Notes: a model not told the origin generated them from the sequence alone. DNA of 64,000 bases from Halictus rubicundus (GCF_050948215.1 NC_135150.1:16161943-16225942); one strand, 5' to 3'; shown: positions 1 to 12,660, counted from the first letter of the stretch. A program made the numbers and translations.

Positions 1-510
1 CGAACACGCGTTGCTCTAGGATCGTTGCTTTCGATCGGCTTCTCTCGTTACTTTCGAACCGGCAACACTCTTCCACGCTCGGCAAAGCGTTCCCGCGAAC
101 TGACGCCAGTTTTCTCCGCGCACGGTCCTAAGTAAGTCGGTGAAACTCGAGAGCAGACACAAGTCAGTCTCTCCTCTGCCTGGGAGCGTCTGTCCGACGA
201 CGATCTCCTCGCCGCGATCCCGATCGCGATCGGCCGCTAGATCATCGGAGATGAGTTTCATCGTAACGATCCGCGACCGGTGCCCGATCTTCCGAGGCAC
301 GCATCGGTCGCGGATCCAGGGACAGGTTCAGGAGGAATCGGCCCGCGATCCATGCAACACGCCACGCTCGATCCGTCCTCGGAAGCGGAAGCTGCGATCG
401 CATTTAGCGTCGGACATTTTACACCATGAATATTTCTTGCACGCTGCCCGAAATTTCTATTGGGTTGTTGCATACGAAATTTCTGAACTTAGAATGAAAA
501 GTTTATGAAG
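1..510. other. GC-rich segment, possible promoter or 5' non-coding exon
   Basis: This CpG-rich patch contrasts sharply with the AT-rich DNA to its right. A strong donor-like GTAAGT lies at 132-137 on the plus strand, so 1-131 could be the end of a non-coding exon. Overlapping open frames exist on both strands, but none resembles a known protein and the base composition favours long chance frames. I infer a promoter or first exon of a gene whose body is not identified. Confidence 0.25.
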
Positions 511-3500
511 CGGATTAATTAAGAAATACTGTTACAGCCTGTAGGTTTAATTATTGTATACCATTTTCAGGTACGAAAATAATCTTTGAGGTCCCACCTT
601 CAAATTTTATTTAGATACCTAAGTTTACTTTTAAATTGTTTAACGATTGTCGCATCTTTTTATGCCGGTGGAAAAATAAATACATAGATCCTGCAATGTT
701 TGATCAAAACGTAGTGAAAAAAACGTTTGAAAAAAACTGGAAAATGCAGATGAAATTTAACTTCTACCCTCACAGAATCAAGAGACCTGTAATTGGCAGA
801 ATATGTTAATTAAAATGGTGCTTACTTTGACCAATAAGATTTACTTAGCAAAAGGTTATATTTGTTTAATGTTACTATTAGAAATCCGACATTTCATGCG
901 GAAAATATCCCATTCAAAATGTTTGGAGTATCATTGCTGGAAAAGTTTATAGCAATGGCAAACAGTTCGACTCTCACTTATTGAATGAACAGTCAGACGC
1001 ATAAGTGTTTGCCCACTCTTCAAAAGAGAACTTTTCTAAAAGTGAATTAAACGACTCGATTTTTTGAAAAGTGAAAATAATTAGTCGAAACTCCGGAGAA
1101 AGTACTGAACGTTGCTTAGTACAACTTTTTTTTTATTAAAACTTCAAAAAAGCCCTAAACCACGAAGAGCGCACTGAACAACGTGATTTATACGTTAGTC
1201 ACAACTGTGAAACCGATTAGTCTATAATTAGGGAACATTAATGTGATGTTTTTAAAAATTTGATTTATATTTAGTCCTTTCTTGCACGCATGCTTGTACC
1301 GCCCTGGGATACGGGACCGTTGTAACACTTTCTCTGGTTTTCATTTTTTATTAATAACTTGAACGTTACTTACCATGTCTTGAAGATGCTGCGGCCGAAT
1401 AATGTCGGATAACTATGTGAGATTTTGGTATCAAAATTTGAACGTCTCTCCAGGGTTTGAACTTTTTCGGATAACTATGGATTTGAAGATGACCGCTTCC
1501 TCTCCGCAGCGATCTCACAAGATTTTTGCGATTTTTTGTAGCCGTTTTATTGCACTTTGTATAAAAGGCGGTGCCGATAGCACTTCTGAATAACTTAAGA
1601 ATAATTTACCCAAGATTTAATGACTTCTCAGTTCCGATTATCAGAGTTTTATGGTAATTCTGGTTATTTTATGGGAAACGAGGGACAGGGTTTTATTTTA
1701 CGGCGACAGATGTTTATTTCACAGTAGTTGACCATCAGGCATAGAAGTTTATTTTAGCCACAGCAATTTGCGAATAAGTGGATGAACGATTTCTGAAATG
1801 GCGGATTGTGAGTGCAAGCAATAAAAGTGAAACTCTGGTATCCTATAGTTTTCTGCGATACTATTCGCCGAATAGGGTGTTCGGAATATGTTTCCAATCT
1901 AAAAAACATTTCTAAAGATCTGGAGAAAGTATCAATACACCAAAGTTTTCTCTACAACGTTTTTTGCTCCGCAAGCGATCTTTAAAGAATCAACGCGATA
2001 AGAACCGCGCATTCCATAAGTAAGCAGGCGTATTGAAACTGACTATACCTCTGTTCGTCGTTAACATTCGTTCGACGATGGAGTTTGACAAACAATGAAA
2101 AATTTTCCCCGTTCCACTAAGTTTCCCCATCTGAATGAACAAATTTTTTTCGCGTATGAATCTACATAGATTATCAGATTTCATGTGTTTATAGCAAAAG
2201 TGAATAGGTGAAATACTAAATGGTTAAAAAAAATCCGCAGTCTACTTCGTCGATAGGCAACATTAAATAATTAGCTTAATAAATGAAAGTGTAAGCCTCT
2301 TTGTGAAGCTGTGGTTTCATCGTTTACCAACATCCGGGCATAAATAGTGGGTTTGCCGAAGTAGTATGCATATGCTAATCGAGCGTATAAACCAGAAAAT
2401 GAAAGCAACACAAAATCCTGCTGGCTTCCTTTCAATATTCGCGGGGTCAAAACAGGTTTTTGAATAAATCTAACATCGTATGTACCGAGATCTATCAGTG
2501 AACTGTTGATTTTAAATAATTGTGCAATAATTCTGCTGAAGATCAATTTTTGTGAAAGATGTCGGGTGCTTCCTGTAAGATGTTCGTCTTGGAAAGGTTA
2601 TTGCGGAAATCGTGGCTAATTGCGAGCCCCGATTACTTTATCTTTTGTATTCGAGCAATTACGGCCCGCCTAAATGTATCGTTATAAAACAAACAAAAAC
2701 CGGAGGCTCATTGTTAGGCGCTTCGTAGAAGAAACACGGCCCGGAGAGGGTTAATGAGGAGAGCGGCTGCGAGAAGCGTGGCTAATTGAAAATTGCAATA
2801 AACTTCCAATCAATTTTTCTCCCCAATTCGAGCCATTAGGATCTATCTACAGTCCGACCAACTAGAACGTGTTGGCGAGATCTCTGCGAAAATTAATGTA
2901 TTTAGAAAAAATGTAATATTAATCGAAATTACATTTAGCAAGTAGCAATACGCTCTGACATGGGATTAATAAAACCAGCATCAAATGGATTATGTAAAGG
3001 AATAATGACTGGTCTTGATCGATGCACAAAGTGCACGACAGAGATCATTATGATCGACTTGGCAATCCCAATCACCAGATACAAATCCCATAAAAATGTT
3101 AATTACGAAGTACAAGAAATCGTATAAAGAAATATGTATGACAAAATTCAGAATTTTAATTGGCCCTACTTGAAAAATATTAGTAGAATCCACACCAAAA
3201 CGTTGCTAAACTACGATCGATGATGGAAGGAATTGGATCCATTATAAACATGTTGAGCGCCACGGTGGTCATCGACGACCGACGTCATGGAATAACTTAA
3301 AAATTATTGAAATAAATTCCACTGTATTTATTAACATCGAAATTAACTAGTTTATAATGTAAGGTGAGAACTTCATTATCGAGTAACTGAAATTGTCATC
3401 AACAACGCTGATCGTTCCTACGAACGAAACAAATGAAACTCGTATGAAACGTATGAAATTCGTGTGAAGGTCAACGTGTTAAGAAAGATGTTAGTGTTTT

Positions 3501-3652
3501 GGATGTATTTTTTATCCATATTGAAGTGTATGTACAAATATATTAATATTTTCAGAGATATGGCCAGTACGCTCTTGTTGGACAAGCTGTAAATATATCG
3601 TTAGTGGACCGCAAAAAAGAAAGAGTAATTATTGCGTGTCACGGTAGAAGGA
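511..3652. other. AT-rich intergenic DNA
   Basis: No convincing exon is visible on either strand. Only short chance frames occur. A truncated MITE-B copy lies near 2175-2242 and is listed separately. Confidence 0.5.
2175..2242. mobile_element. MITE-B, truncated copy
   Basis: The right end reads AAATCCGCAGTC followed by TA, matching the MITE-B terminal repeat. To its left, TTCATGTGTTTATAGCAAAA and a GTGAATAGGTG stretch resemble the left-end interior of fuller copies (TTCATGACAAAAGTGAGTAGGTG type). The middle is deleted. Confidence 0.45.
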
Positions 3653-3666
3653 GGGGGGGGGGGGGG
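3653..3666 (+). repeat. Poly-G run of 14
   Basis: An uninterrupted run of 14 G residues, 90 bases before a long GA microsatellite. Confidence 0.95.
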
Positions 3667-3753
3667 TTAACGAGGAAAGTGCAGCGAGGAGCGTGGTTAA
3701 CGAACGCTGGCGTCGGGGAATAATCGCGACGCGCTGGGAACATGGAGGAAAAA

Positions 3754-3756
<3 letters not shown>

Positions 3757-3828
<72 letters not shown>
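3757..3828 (+). repeat. (GA)n microsatellite, about 72 bp
   Basis: About 35 near-perfect GA units. It creates overlapping open frames of Arg-Glu on the plus strand and Ser-Leu on the minus strand, which I treat as artefacts rather than genes. Confidence 0.95.
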
Positions 3829-3837
<9 letters not shown>

Positions 3838-4560
3838 AAAACGACGTCGTTCGTTTCGCAATATATCGCGAGCCGACGATAAGAATCGGGGAGACGAGCG
3901 CACCGTGAACCGTTGCATCGTTGCACCGTGGGGATGGATGCACAGTCCGCTGCACGTGGGAAGGTCGTGGAATGAATCGAAGATCGTGAGATCTCCGCCG
4001 CGCGCACTTTCTACGGCGAATCGGTTCGCCGTGGCTGCGACCAGATCAAGAAAGATCGACGGAGACTGTCGTCGATCTTTCCCCGCGGTCGTTGTTGCCC
4101 GCCGGATCATTACAATTACAATTGTCGGAGCGGCTTTCTTAATGACGTTGCCATTGATTCGTTCGCGGATGCCTCGTCGTGTAACTGGGCGCTTGTCGAC
4201 GGTATCGCGGAACCGGTGACGAAACCATGATGAAACCGAGACCGGGCTGCTATTAAGCGTGTAAAAAGTAACGATCGTTCTTTACTGGCAAAATGCAGGA
4301 CGTAATAACATTTATTACTGGATCCTTCGATGGGAACCCTGAGAAAACAGTTTGTATATTGTCGATGGGACTTGTTGCTCTCTGGAACCGCATTAACGTT
4401 CTCGTACAGGGAAACTGTTCATACTGTGGATCTAAAGAGTTTTTAAACATTTCAGAGACCTGGGTCCATTTTGACCCAGAGCACAGCGGTTCGATTACTC
4501 TTGGCCCTAGCTGGGCAAAATTATTTTTTCACGGTTTTGAGCCAATTTGGGGTTTCAATT

Positions 4561-5123
4561 ATTAGGGGGGCCCATAAGTAATCAATTATTTTGAAATCTA
4601 AAACAAACTTTGTAGTAAATTCAAGTTTTTATTTCTTAATTTATTATATAATCTCCATCATTATCAAGGACAATCTGTTAAGAAATGGATCTCTAAAAAA
4701 TCTGGGTAGTAATGAAGTGCAAATTGATCGACGAATATTCTTGTTGGTCTCAGATAATTGACGCGGTACCCATATTCCTTGCCTATATGCCTTTCCCATT
4801 TCGTGCAGGTGCTTTTGTATAGTTGACCATGTGGACCCAAGGCTTCTCGCTAATTCTTGTATACTTAATTTTGGATCAGCTTCCACTAGAGATTTTAGGG
4901 TGTCATTATCAAATTCAACTGGTCGTCCACTTCGAGGCCTGTCAGAGAGATCATAATCACCAGCAGCAAACCTTCCGAACCAACGTTGACACTTGTTGAC
5001 CTTCAATACATCTCTATAAACATCGCAAATTTTCTTTGTTGTTACCGTTGCATTAAATCCCGCATGAAAATGAAAAAGTATGCAATGACGAATATGATCC
5101 TCGGAAGGTACGGACGCCGCCAT
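4561..5123 (-). pseudogene. Truncated Tc1/mariner transposase (SETMAR-like N-terminal half)
   Basis: Read on the minus strand from ATG at 5123, the protein keeps the two-helix-turn-helix DNA-binding half of a mariner transposase. It begins MAASVPSEDHIRHCILFHF, continues through a first HTH ending KCQRWFGRF, then the linker SDRPRSGRPVEFD, and a second HTH around LSIQELARSLGSTWSTIQKHL. It ends with WVPRQLSETNKN. The catalytic half is lost: just after PFLNR, where the first catalytic Asp of the family should follow, the frame breaks and ends at 4644. A terminal repeat-like end remains at 4565-4595 (GGGGGGCCCATAAGTAATC). No matching 5' end is visible right of 5123, although the frame stays open to an ATG at 5243. 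This is a dead, internally deleted copy. Confidence 0.8.
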
Positions 5124-5279
5124 TTTATTATAGGATTGTAAAAAGAAATTATACTTTTTAGTCAAATTTGAAGTCGATTGCACAACTAGATCTTCAGATA
5201 TTCTCACAGCCATCTCAGAAACATGTATAATTTCGTTATTCATACGAATTTAAACAAATCTTTTCTCAGATATATTTTT

Positions 5280-7676
5280 AAAGACACGCGCTTCCGAGGT
5301 TCTAGGAGGTCCGCTTAACGCAAAGGAAAATAGGAAAACGTGTACAGGAAAGGAACGTCGGTCGCGACTAGTTAAACGCGCTTGTTACGCTCGCGTCTCT
5401 CAGCCGATATCTCCTCTTCCTGAGATCCTCGCAGAGGCTCGCAAGAGGAGGATCGCTCGAAGCAAGAGAGGACTTTCACACGAGGCCGAACTTTCATACA
5501 CGGTTTTATCTGCGCGTGGTAACAGACGCGCGGCTCAGGAGAGGAGGAACGAAACGAGCGCGTTCCCTTTTCCCGTTCTTTCTTCACGGAATATAATTTT
5601 CTATTATCGCGTAAACGCGCGGCTCGCTTCCAGTTTCCCAGCTGATTTGCTGTATCGCATTACCCTTCTTTCTCGCAGCCGCGGCTCCGCGATGCATTAT
5701 TTATCCTGATGGAAACGCCGGAGAAAGAAAAAAGAAACGGAGAATAGAAACGGCTGAGGTAGCATCATCCTCCAGAAGGAGCCGAAGATCTCTCTGGGAG
5801 AGACTTGTTCCCATCCGAATGAAAAATATATACGGTCCTTTAGCGTAATTAATTCGAAAGGCTCCGGCGGTTAGACTATTACGGAATCTTGCGCGAGCAA
5901 AAATTGGAGAAAAGTGTTACGTAAACCGCGAATCTGCTAAGACGTTGCTTCCTCTGCGATAAAGCGGCGTCTAATGAGCATCTTTGGCTTGTAGAATTGT
6001 TTCGTTAGCTGAAAGAAAACTATGGCGTAACGCGCGGTTTTCTATTCTTTTATGAATATTCAAAATTAACAAAATTATGAATCCCTCTGAAATACGACGA
6101 ATGGTCGGATGAAGAAGTAAATCCGAGACTTCCAAGTCTTGTAATTATCCCTAATTTATTATTACACCACTGTACTTTATGCGAAATCAATATTTTCTAT
6201 TGCAAGAGCTAATTTCTTTCTTTATTATTTTAGTAAGACGAAAACGGTGTACCAACATTTACAAATATTGTAAAAAATCTAACGTAACCGGAATTAGTGA
6301 AACCATGAAGAACGTCGACTATGAATCCCCATTATCTTGAGTAAAATACAGGGTGTCCCAGAAAAAGGTATACAAAGTTTGAGTCTTGACTCGTTATTTC
6401 CAATTAATTACATCCTGAAAAGAAAGAAAAATCAGAAAGTTATCGTCCGTTAAACAGTGTATACATTTTTTGGGGGACAACCTGTAGAAGGCAGCAAAAA
6501 TTGTTGTAAGATTTATAGAATTTCACCGTGTTTTTGTCAGTAGGAGGATTGGATTGTTTCATACATTAACGATCCCGATCAGTGTCGCGGCGCGTTCATC
6601 GATCATGCCGTCCGCTTTTGGAGACAGATTTTCTTCTTTACGTAAGAGGAAGTAATCTAATAGCCACGCGACAACCAGAACGATCTCGACAATACGATCG
6701 GAGCTTTCGTTTGTCCACTCTTGTCCTGTTGCGGTGATCTAGACAAGAAAGTGTACTCGAGCGAGATTGCTACCTTCGGATTATGTTCTAAGGAGAAAAC
6801 GGATAGACCCAAATTTCTTGGAATAATAGCATCCTTCGAGTCACGTGTCTCCTGAAATATTCACATTTCTCCTAACACGAAATGCTCTCTCAAAAATTGC
6901 TCATTTTTTGTTCAGCGATCACGTAACAACACCTAAATTATTTACGAAACAGTACGAAATCTGCGAAAAATTTATGGAAACGATAAACCGCAAGAGATTG
7001 CCGTTCGCGATAAAACGGATGGATATTCGTATTAGCGATAACGATCGCGAATAATAGCGAACAATGTCATTAAAGTTGCATCGTTAGCCGTAGACCCGGT
7101 CCGTTTAACACTAAACGTACCACCACGTTTTATTTGACGATTTTTGAAATTATAAAGATGCTTTCACGAGCAATGATTCAATAAATATCTTTAGTAGAGC
7201 ACGCATTGCAATAAGAACCGCGCAAAGTCTAAATAAATTAAATCTTGTCATTTTTATAAGGCAACATGTACCTGTTACATTTATAGCTCGGTACGTTTAG
7301 TGTTAAATTTGCATATCGCGTCAAGCGAGTGATTACGAGGAAAAAAGAAGCGAATGAAAGCACTTCGGATTCACCGTGCATGGATCTTCGATCGCTAATA
7401 GGTGAAAAAGCAATGCGGTCGGGGCCGTAAGAAATGATGTCGCTACCGGTCGAATCGCGGACGATCATAGTTGAAAGCGTGCTCGAGGACTCGTAAAATA
7501 ATAACAACTCCGTAAGCTTATGCCCGGGACCGCGACGTATTTCAGGTATTTTAGAAAGTGAATGGACATTAAATAGTTTTCTGTTCTCTTCATCTCGTTC
7601 CCCGTTTTACGAGTCTTTGTTTCGAGTTCACTTGGCCATATAAGAGCGTCCGCCATTTCCTCTCGGCGTGCGCACG
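5280..7676. other. Intergenic, with a GC-rich island at about 5340-5850
   Basis: The island is CpG-rich and has no frame of recognisable character. At 6349-6362 the motif ACAGGGTGTCCC occurs; it recurs inverted at 29.07, 42.59 and 50.53 kb. No gene is supported. Confidence 0.4.
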
Positions 7677-8201
7677 ATGTTTTCCTTCGAGACACCGTGT
7701 CCTCGTACACGCATACGTGAAACCTCGAACGCGAACGCGAACGCTTCCTCGGGAAGAGAGAAAGTCGACGGGAACCGCGCGTCGCGGGACGACCATGATG
7801 GCAATGAATCTTCTTTTACTTCCATTTCCGGAATTGTGGGTCAAGTTCTTGCCCGAAAACCAACTCCATGGCCGACCGCTCTAAGCGTGCCTCTCTCGAA
7901 GGCGAAAGTCACTTCCACCTTCTTCTTTTTTTCTTTTTTTCATCTTCACGATTTCGACGCCGCCAGACGACGGGTCCGTGGCCTCTCTTTCTTCGTCAAA
8001 TTTCTATCCACGGGAGAGTCGCCTAACGCGCACCGGTCGCATAAATCATACCTTTCCAATCTTGCTGCTGCTCCTACAACAAAGTCGCTGCGAATCGCTG
8101 TATCCTTGCAGCACATCAATTTTTTTAAACCGTACCAATTTATTCATTCTATTTTTACTTCGCCCGAAGCCGCCATATTTTTCGAATTTTGTTTGTTTTA
8201 A
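7677..8201 (+). CDS. Unrecognised 174-codon open frame (doubtful)
   Basis: An ATG-started frame opens with MFSFETPCPRTRIRETSNAN and runs 174 codons. A TATAAG lies 33 bases before the ATG, which would leave almost no leader. The protein is Ser/Arg/Phe-rich, includes FFFF tracts from a poly-pyrimidine stretch, and shows no domain, signal peptide or family resemblance. A chance frame in GC-rich DNA, or part of a non-coding transcript, is at least as likely as a gene. Confidence 0.15.
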   Translation: MFSFETPCPRTRIRETSNANANASSGREKVDGNRASRDDHDGNESSFTSISGIVGQVLARKPTPWPTALSVPLSKAKVTSTFFFFSFFHLHDFDAARRRVRGLSFFVKFLSTGESPNAHRSHKSYLSNLAAAPTTKSLRIAVSLQHINFFKPYQFIHSIFTSPEAAIFFEFCLF

Positions 8202-8213
8202 ATGTAATAAATA

Positions 8214-8566
8214 GACTGTGGATCTTTATGTTCTCGTACTAGGTAAAATCTTTAGAAAATACTTGTTCCCATACCGCATGACATCTTTAAGAAAATTTAA
8301 AAGGTTAAAAGATTAAAGATTCTTTTCTTTTAGAAGATTCTAATTTAATTACATTTTTCTTTCATTTACTGGAGCCATCGCATCCTTCCAATTTTTCTAT
8401 GGTTTCTAAGTATAATGAACAAACTGTGGACCTTGATGGAACATTTGCATTGATTGCAAGACACAGGATTTCCATAGAAAATTATTTCACACGTCAATAA
8501 TTTTAATAAGTTGGAAATGATGTAACAGTACTCTTGAATTTTCCTAATGTTTTTAAATCTGCAGTC
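8214..8566. mobile_element. MITE-B copy, long version
   Basis: The left end GACTGTGGATCTTTATG and right end AAATCTGCAGTC are inverted repeats and both abut TA. It is longer than most copies (about 350 bp versus 160-210), so it may contain an insertion or the ends may belong to two remnants. Confidence 0.5.
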
Positions 8567-9417
8567 TAATGCACAAATGCAAAATCAGAAAGCTCAATAG
8601 CTTGAAGTAATAATTTAATGAATAATCGATTTAACACAATCGTGTGATAAATTGATGCGCCAGCAAACAATAAAACGGTACACAGAGCGAACTAGTATTG
8701 TTAACAAGATAGTCGTCCCATCTTTCACCATTCAACTTTCATTCGTTCATCGCTCATACAAAATTACTTAATCGCACACATATGTAGATAGATGAACAAT
8801 GGAGAATGCGAACGATAAACTGGACTTTTTATGCGTCCTACTAACACGTTTAGAAACGTGTACAATGAACGGTAGCTTTTTCATTACACGCAATTAATGT
8901 ACCTTATAAAATGTAACAATGCGGTTTTATTTTATGCTTATGCTCTCTGTTTTCAATAGATTTGTGCTATGCTGCTTTGCACTTGGTTTATACTCACGGT
9001 TAGATAAAATATTTCTTGGAATTTCCATGGTATCTACTTTCCTTGAGTAACTTTCTTTATTGCATTTAGTATTACATTCATCCACGCATTTACTGTTTTT
9101 AACACGGGTGCGATTTTGGAAAGTGATAGCACGCGTGTTAAGAAATCATTGCAAAAATGTGTGCGCGAATCAGATGCAATTAAATAGAGTTTAATAGAAT
9201 TTTACGCACATAATTATTCTCTAATTAAGTTAGAAAGGCGCATAGCTCTTTTTTTTTGTATAAACTCCCGAGAGTTCAGTTGTCCTATTAAATTTGTGCC
9301 GTTTCCTTCAATCGTTTCGATGACGATTAATAAATAATCGTCGCAATTTTGCTGGCTTTCCTACGGCCAGTTCGCAGATGGAAAAATAACATTTCCGCGA
9401 CGAAATCGTTGTTTCAG

Positions 9418-11770
9418 CTGGGCAGTTTCTACGATTATGACGAGGCAGAACCTAATTCCGAGCGAGGACGACTCACGCATGATCCACGCTTTGATCCCGA
9501 TGTGGGACATGTGCAATCACGTGAACGGGAGAGTGAGTTTCCACGATCATGATCGAACATGCGGTTTCAACGACTACTAGCGATGGGTCTTCGAGTGTTT
9601 TGGGGTCGAGTGGAGATTAGAGTTTCCTGTAGTAGCTTGTTCTGCGAACGTATTCAAATAACTATGAACAGAATTCAATTAGAAGCTCGCTTTTGTGAAA
9701 CCTCGGGCTAGTGTCGCCAGAGGAGGGGAGGGAGCACAAATTGAGGAGAAAAAATTACCCCCCTCTGTCTGGCAGTACTGGAGTATGCATCATAGAGACG
9801 AAATGCGTCACGTGACCGGGCCGTGAGAAAAGAGTGGGGGAATAGCGAGGTATAAGGGGAAATTAGAGTGGGGGGACAAGTCTTCATCTGGCGGCACTGG
9901 TTTGAAGCAGACTTGCCAGGTCAAGACTTGTTCCCCCACTCTAATTTCCCCTTATACCTCGCTATTCCGCCATTCTTTGAGGATTCATGTGACGCAATTG
10001 GCCTCTGTTGTCCACACTCCAGTACTGGCAGAGAGGGGGTAACTTTTTCCCCTCAATTCGTGCTCCCTCCCCTCATCTGGCGACACTGGTTTGAAGATTG
10101 AACCGCCTCATACCTTTGTCCTCTTCCGTTCCTGAAGTCTTCAAGCCTTTAAAATGTTCCTGCTGGTTCCTTCAAGCCGTTAGAGCCGGGTTCTGTTTGA
10201 AGAAGTTCCACCCGAATGCTACTCCGTCAGCTCGAAGATACAATGAAAAGTTTGAGCCTACAGTACCCGAATGTCTCTACTACCCATCGCTAATGACGAC
10301 GTGCATTTTCATGTCCGCTTGTTTTCGTTTCAGATCACCACCGATTTCAACGCGACGACCAACTGCTGCGAGTGTTACGCTCTGAGGAACTTCAAGAAAG
10401 GAGAACAAATATTCATTAGTTACGGGCCTAGAACGAATTCTGACTTCTTCGTCCACTCCGGATTCGTGTACATGGACAACAAAGAAGTAATGCCACTCAT
10501 TGTGCTGACGAATACTCTGAAAAAGTGTCCTAAATAGTCTACTTCTAATAGACGAGCTTTTACTTGTAGACAAAGCCTGTTCCCATCGGGGAGAATGAAT
10601 ACTTTCATCGTTTAAGCGAAAACAATAATTTAACGTACTTTCCTACGCTTCTAAGAATGTACTCGACACGTAAAAGGATCATTGTTAATGCAGTATTCAA
10701 AGTTACAATACTAAAAATTAATCGTGCAGAAAAATGAAAAGGAATTAGTGATATTGGTTAAATTGGTCAATGTTAGATAGAAATATTTATTCGGAAGATA
10801 CTTAAAAATATTTTATAAAGGACATAAAATATGGAAAATAAGCTTATTCAGGCCAGTGACTGGAACAATTTTAAGCATTAGATATGTTAATTTTATTTCT
10901 ACAAAAAATGCACTTTCTTTAATACTACTATAATTGTACACTATTCCTTATCTGGCCAAATCTTCACTTTAGTAAAAATGACTTTACATTTCTTTGGAAT
11001 ATGTTAAGTTGATAATGAGGTTAAATTGAAGATATTGGTGTAAAAATCTATTGGTGTGAAATTCTATTTGTGATTATTGCGGTGCAAGAATTACACAATT
11101 TTCAAAATCTAGACTTAGTCGGTTTACACCAACGTCTTCAATTGCAATCAACTTTGTGTTTTAAATATTTTTTAAGATGTGTACATACAGCAACCTATGA
11201 ACGAGGTGATTAGAAAACCATGTGTGCTCTTTCAGGATGGTTTCAAGCTTCGGTTGGGAATCAGCAAAGCCGATTCCCTGCAAAGGGAGCGCATCGAATT
11301 ACTAAACAAACTGGAGTTGCCGTCGGTGGGCGAGTTCCTGTTAAAGCCAGGAACGGAGCCAATCTCGGATCTGCTGTTAGCGTTCCTCAGGGTGTTCAGC
11401 ATGCGTAAACAGGAACTGACGCATTGGCTCCGCTCGGACCGGGTTAACGATTTGAAGCACATGGACTGCGCTCTAGAGACGGTCGTCGAGGAGAACGTCA
11501 GGAAATTTCTGCTTACCCGGCTGCAGCTTCTAATTGCTAATTACCCGACGACTCTGAAGGTGAAAGTGAAACGAAAATATAATCTGCAACGCGGTTACGC
11601 TGCCTTTTACTAATTAAATCTTTCTTTTCTTTGTCTTTTTTCAGGAAGATCTTCAAGTACTCGAGACATCGTTACCGCAAATTAAGAAGTTGGCCATCCA
11701 GTTGAGAGTAACAGAGAAGAAAATTCTTTTAGCCGCGCTCGAGTACGTGGAACAGTGGATCAAAGCTTAA
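9418..11770 (+). CDS. SETD3: SETD3-type actin-histidine N-methyltransferase, C-terminal exons
   Basis: Four exons join in phase: 9418-9532, 10334-10486, 11236-11559 and 11645-11770 (stop TAA). They encode about 238 residues. The first covers the end of the SET domain: SWAVSTIMTRQNLIP, then WDMCNHVNG. The second has ECYALRNFKKGEQIFISYGPRTNSDF and the third begins the Rubisco-LSMT-like substrate-binding domain (FKLRLGISKADSL). Human SETD3 methylates actin His73; residues known to matter there have visible counterparts: Asn of TRQN, Asn-His of CNH, and Tyr and Arg of YGxR. Human SETD3 has 594 residues, so roughly the first 250 are missing. The first exon opens at an acceptor (GTTTCAG) with one base of a split codon, so coding exons must lie upstream; I could not find them in 1-9417. 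All four introns and junctions look intact. The first listed intron holds a long hairpin. Confidence 0.88.
9711..10086. mobile_element. Long inverted-repeat (foldback) element in the SETD3 intron
   Basis: The left arm starts GTGTCGCCAGAGGAGGGGAG and the right arm ends with its near complement CTCCCCTCATCTGGCGACAC. Inner parts also pair: GGGGAATAGCGAGGTATAAG on the left with CTTATACCTCGCTATTCCGCC on the right. Arms are each about 170 bp around a short loop near 9895-9915. A second copy of the terminal unit (ATCTGGCGGCACTGGTTTGA) sits in the loop at about 9886-9905, suggesting a nested or tandem origin. No transposase is present. Confidence 0.8.
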
Positions 11771-12660
11771 GAACGATCCAGAAACGAAATTTACCGTACT
11801 AAAACGAAAGATACCATTTTTTTTTCTCAGTACTAAAAAGATTTTCTAATATGTCTCGACATTACTAATCTCATGTTTGCTTCTTCACAATTTTGTGGCT
11901 AACCCTCGGATGGCAGATGCGTTTAACGAGTTTGGAGGCGGAGATGCCTAAGTCCATTCAGATCCTTGTCAGAGTAGATTTCGGACTTTTATGCATTTGT
12001 CGTATATGCAAATTTATAAAATGCTGATTACGGTACTTCTATTTTTTCCCACAAGAAATTCAGTTTCTGAAAGTCGAGACTGCTTCTTTGATGATCTCGC
12101 GATCTGAGTTTCCCTGTATTCATTTTATCCCTTCCTCTAGATTCCTCATTGTTCGTTGGTATATTGGATCGGCGATTGGTGAAGTCATTAACAATGCTCT
12201 CATTGTTGCTGGTTACCACTATATATTTCAGATTGGTTTATATATGGTACAATAGTCTGTAATTAAGTTCCAGTTATGTAATATGCAACAGAGTTTACCT
12301 TTACCAATTATACTACAGAACTGAATATGACTTGCACCACCGCTGCTGCAAAACTTCCCCCAACTTTTCGCAAGGGTCCGGTTTGCAACGGGCAGCTGTG
12401 ACACGATTCGAAAGAGATGTTTGTTCTGATTTTTATAAAATGGTATTAAAAATATTCTAAATATTGAAAGTAGAAAATTCTCATTCAAAATGGGAATACG
12501 CATAAAGATTCGCAATCTACTCATCAGTTTTTCTAGGAATATTATCGAGCTTACTTCTCCGAGATACATCGATTCTCTTGTTAGACCTAATATAAATAAC
12601 TACCAACATAAGTTAACCGCCAGAAAATGGGACGTTAAAGATAGAGTTTAAAACGCTGGG

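Noticed and set aside
3629..4110. Overlapping Ser-Leu and Arg-Glu rich frames on both strands
   Set aside because: They are translations of the (GA)n microsatellite; no flanking domain or consistent start.
4293..4565. A 90-codon plus frame next to the mariner end
   Set aside because: It shares the GGTCCATTTTGACCCAGAG repeat motif also present at 28.4 kb and runs into the mariner terminus, so it is most likely repeat-derived.
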